The notes under the pieces were generated by a model. That model made no database searches, had not been told where the DNA came from, and saw only the letters and a list, made by a program, of their open reading frames with translations. A stretch of 60,271 nucleotides of DNA from Bacilli bacterium (GTDB lineage Bacteria > Bacillota_I > Bacilli_A > RF39 > UBA660): the NCBI GenBank assembly GCA_022801735.1, contig JAAWSW010000001.1, positions 1 to 60,271 on the forward strand, written 5' to 3'. The translations under genes were made by a program, and so were the position numbers. Positions 60,101-60,271 of the stretch are shown here, in pieces (position 1 is the stretch's first letter; every line of letters starts with the position of its first letter).

Positions 60101-60271
60101 GATGTATTGTTTAGGTTTACTACGTCTCCTTCTTTTAAGTATTCGTTATATTTTGTACAACTCTTTCCTCCGTTACTTGTACAGTCATAGGTTACTAGAT
60201 ATCTTTCTGGAGATGTTATTTCTCCATCTTCTCCATTTTGGTAATCATTATTTTGGGTATAGTTTAAGTCT
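57196..60271 (-). CDS. Large mosaic surface protein (N-terminus beyond the window)
   Basis: The frame is open to the right edge, so the N-terminus and start are missing; at least 1024 residues are here. The visible order is: an InlB/Listeria-type repeat end (EGYEFIGWNTNKDAKDG, MPSEDITLYAIFEGR), five or more BspA-type Leu-rich repeats with FDTSKVTNMNHMF, NTSNVENMDSMF and NVTTMNALF, a fibronectin-III-like segment (TEYSIKVRVTSKVGKVT), a Gly-rich lectin-like domain (IELWGASGG, KGEIYLTKGDKLYVYVGQQG, GGGATDVRLV), and an F5/8-type C module (NVAKGKNVSG, CLIVDLGKVYDLEEIVIWHY). No LPXTG. It should be exported to bind host glycans or matrix; this is inferred from domains. Confidence 0.88.
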   Translation of the reverse strand, partial: DLNYTQNNDYQNGEDGEITSPERYLVTYDCTSNGGKSCTKYNEYLKEGDVVNLNNTSSKEGYEFIGWNTNKDAKDGLTELQMPSEDITLYAIFEGRPIIKSWCDETLSENAFPRVIHTEFHSDEYREKIVSATFLDNKNVPENAVVSWDVSEAKDKSVMAWLMINASDNSKYDLYIGGNGGVIANENSSYLFFKFYNLKTIDFGTNYDTSSVTNMQFMFDNYFNKGALSEIKGLENFDTSKVTNMGAMFRNGSYTTLDVSNFDVSKVTSTNSMFDQNTYLKTINLSNWKTDSLENMAYMFDRCYSLESIDIRHFNTKNVTTMNALFQHCPKLKEINLGTWNTSNVENMDSMFYNNEGGDSELRKINLCSFDTSKVTNMNHMFRGTKNLEKVYVGSKWTIANASVISTWLDSKISSVTQSNNCMIDAENPATINLSSSSTTNSITVVADASSESGISKYEYSINGGEWIIDDNFHKFTGLTKNTEYSIKVRVTSKVGKVTTSNELKVTTNGLSVPTFVENEAETDKKVTITYPEGCGDTLTCSYQKDEDEWVEVTEKSKDVIYSDSGSLVAKVFDGTNEVSSSYAVIFEGNELEYTGGVQEYIAEKDGYYKIELWGASGGKIYSDTNSKGGAYTKGEIYLTKGDKLYVYVGQQGNASNVCSSIAGFNNGAINDKNANGACGPTGGGATDVRLVSGNWDNVTSLRSRIMVAAGGTFGSEGGDLIGREAVLTYEYYDYVGKQAKQTSGGIAPTKFSSATSNGTAGGFGFAGNGGASVYSAITYGGASGSSGYYGGSGASGLNSGVFYAGSGSSYISGYAGSNSITSASSGIHTNQTKHYSGKYFINTEMKTGVNNGNGKVKITYLKYPSSEDSSKIKGVRYIKDCINGNGENVGNHWVEIQAINKGVNVAKGKNVSGLKNGVPADAYNNTTYAFSNAVDGQMDNHGGNSGFAYMGDSGNQCLIVDLGKVYDLEEIVIWHYFSYNTDFIRFYNNNITSVAGSDGDYNRSVSLSKTVETPIGNRIHSFK

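Overview
This is a very AT-rich window of about 60 kb from a low-GC Gram-positive bacterium (Bacillota). The evidence is the MurE DNPR motif of a meso-DAP wall, a CIRCE element, a sortase, the rpsF-ssb-rpsR operon, AddAB, and a set of endospore genes (spoIID, spoIIQ-like, spoIIID next to mbl, cotJ, disA). An uncultured, host-associated Bacilli or Erysipelotrichia/RF39-like lineage fits the style of the proteins, but this is an inference. UGA ends several genes of normal length (asnB, cas2), so the standard bacterial code applies. Most genes lie on the minus strand. Very short gaps, overlapping ATGA junctions and compact intrinsic terminators are the rule.

Layout. 1-1187: partial UvrD-like helicase. 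1.2-5.5 kb: small membrane protein, then an asnB / membrane protein / murE operon. 5.5-10 kb: pilin-like surface protein, RDD protein, two tandem glucosaminidases, sortase. 10-12.2 kb: heat-shock clpB with CIRCE. 12.2-17.4 kb: a glutaminyl-cyclase pseudogene, DUF1003, membrane proteins, an FAD enzyme, and a G5-domain protein flanked by a duplicated intergenic module. 17.4-22.9 kb: addB-addA. 23-30.6 kb: two small ORFs, a CRISPR array of 12 repeats, and csn2-cas2-cas1-cas9. A divergent tracrRNA gene with a near-consensus promoter sits directly upstream of cas9, followed by tRNA-His. 30.8-32 kb: a fused cotJA-cotJB plus cotJC. 32-37.4 kb: lipoprotein, zinc ribbon, typA, small membrane proteins, XRE regulator, Fic. 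37.4-41.3 kb: an operon of an AAA+ ATPase overlapping a ClpP-like peptidase and followed by an ABC exporter, with an AraC regulator upstream. 41.4-50 kb: mixed genes, including a CaCA transporter, an endonuclease, Nudix, DUF421, a TagO/MraY-type transferase and M18 aminopeptidase. 49.5-56 kb: the sporulation neighbourhood mbl-spoIIID-[ORF6N]-disA-spoIIQ-spoIID-DUF1146-rpiB. 56-57.1 kb: rpsR-ssb-rpsF with a leader that can hide the ribosome binding site. 57.2 kb to the end: a mosaic surface protein open at the window edge.

How parts work together. The CRISPR locus looks complete and functional: Cas9 nuclease residues are intact, Cas1 active-site residues are present, the leader ends in the ATTTGAG anchor known from type II-A systems, and a ~95-nt tracrRNA can be drawn with anti-repeat, nexus and terminator hairpins. 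AddAB lies just downstream of the array. The endospore genes and a sigma-E-like promoter in front of cotJ suggest the organism, or a recent ancestor, sporulates. The best candidates for something undescribed are the AAA-ClpP-ABC operon, the possible RNA-level control around the tracrRNA/cas9 promoter and the CRISPR leader, and a DisA-type cyclase with a C-terminus I do not recognise.
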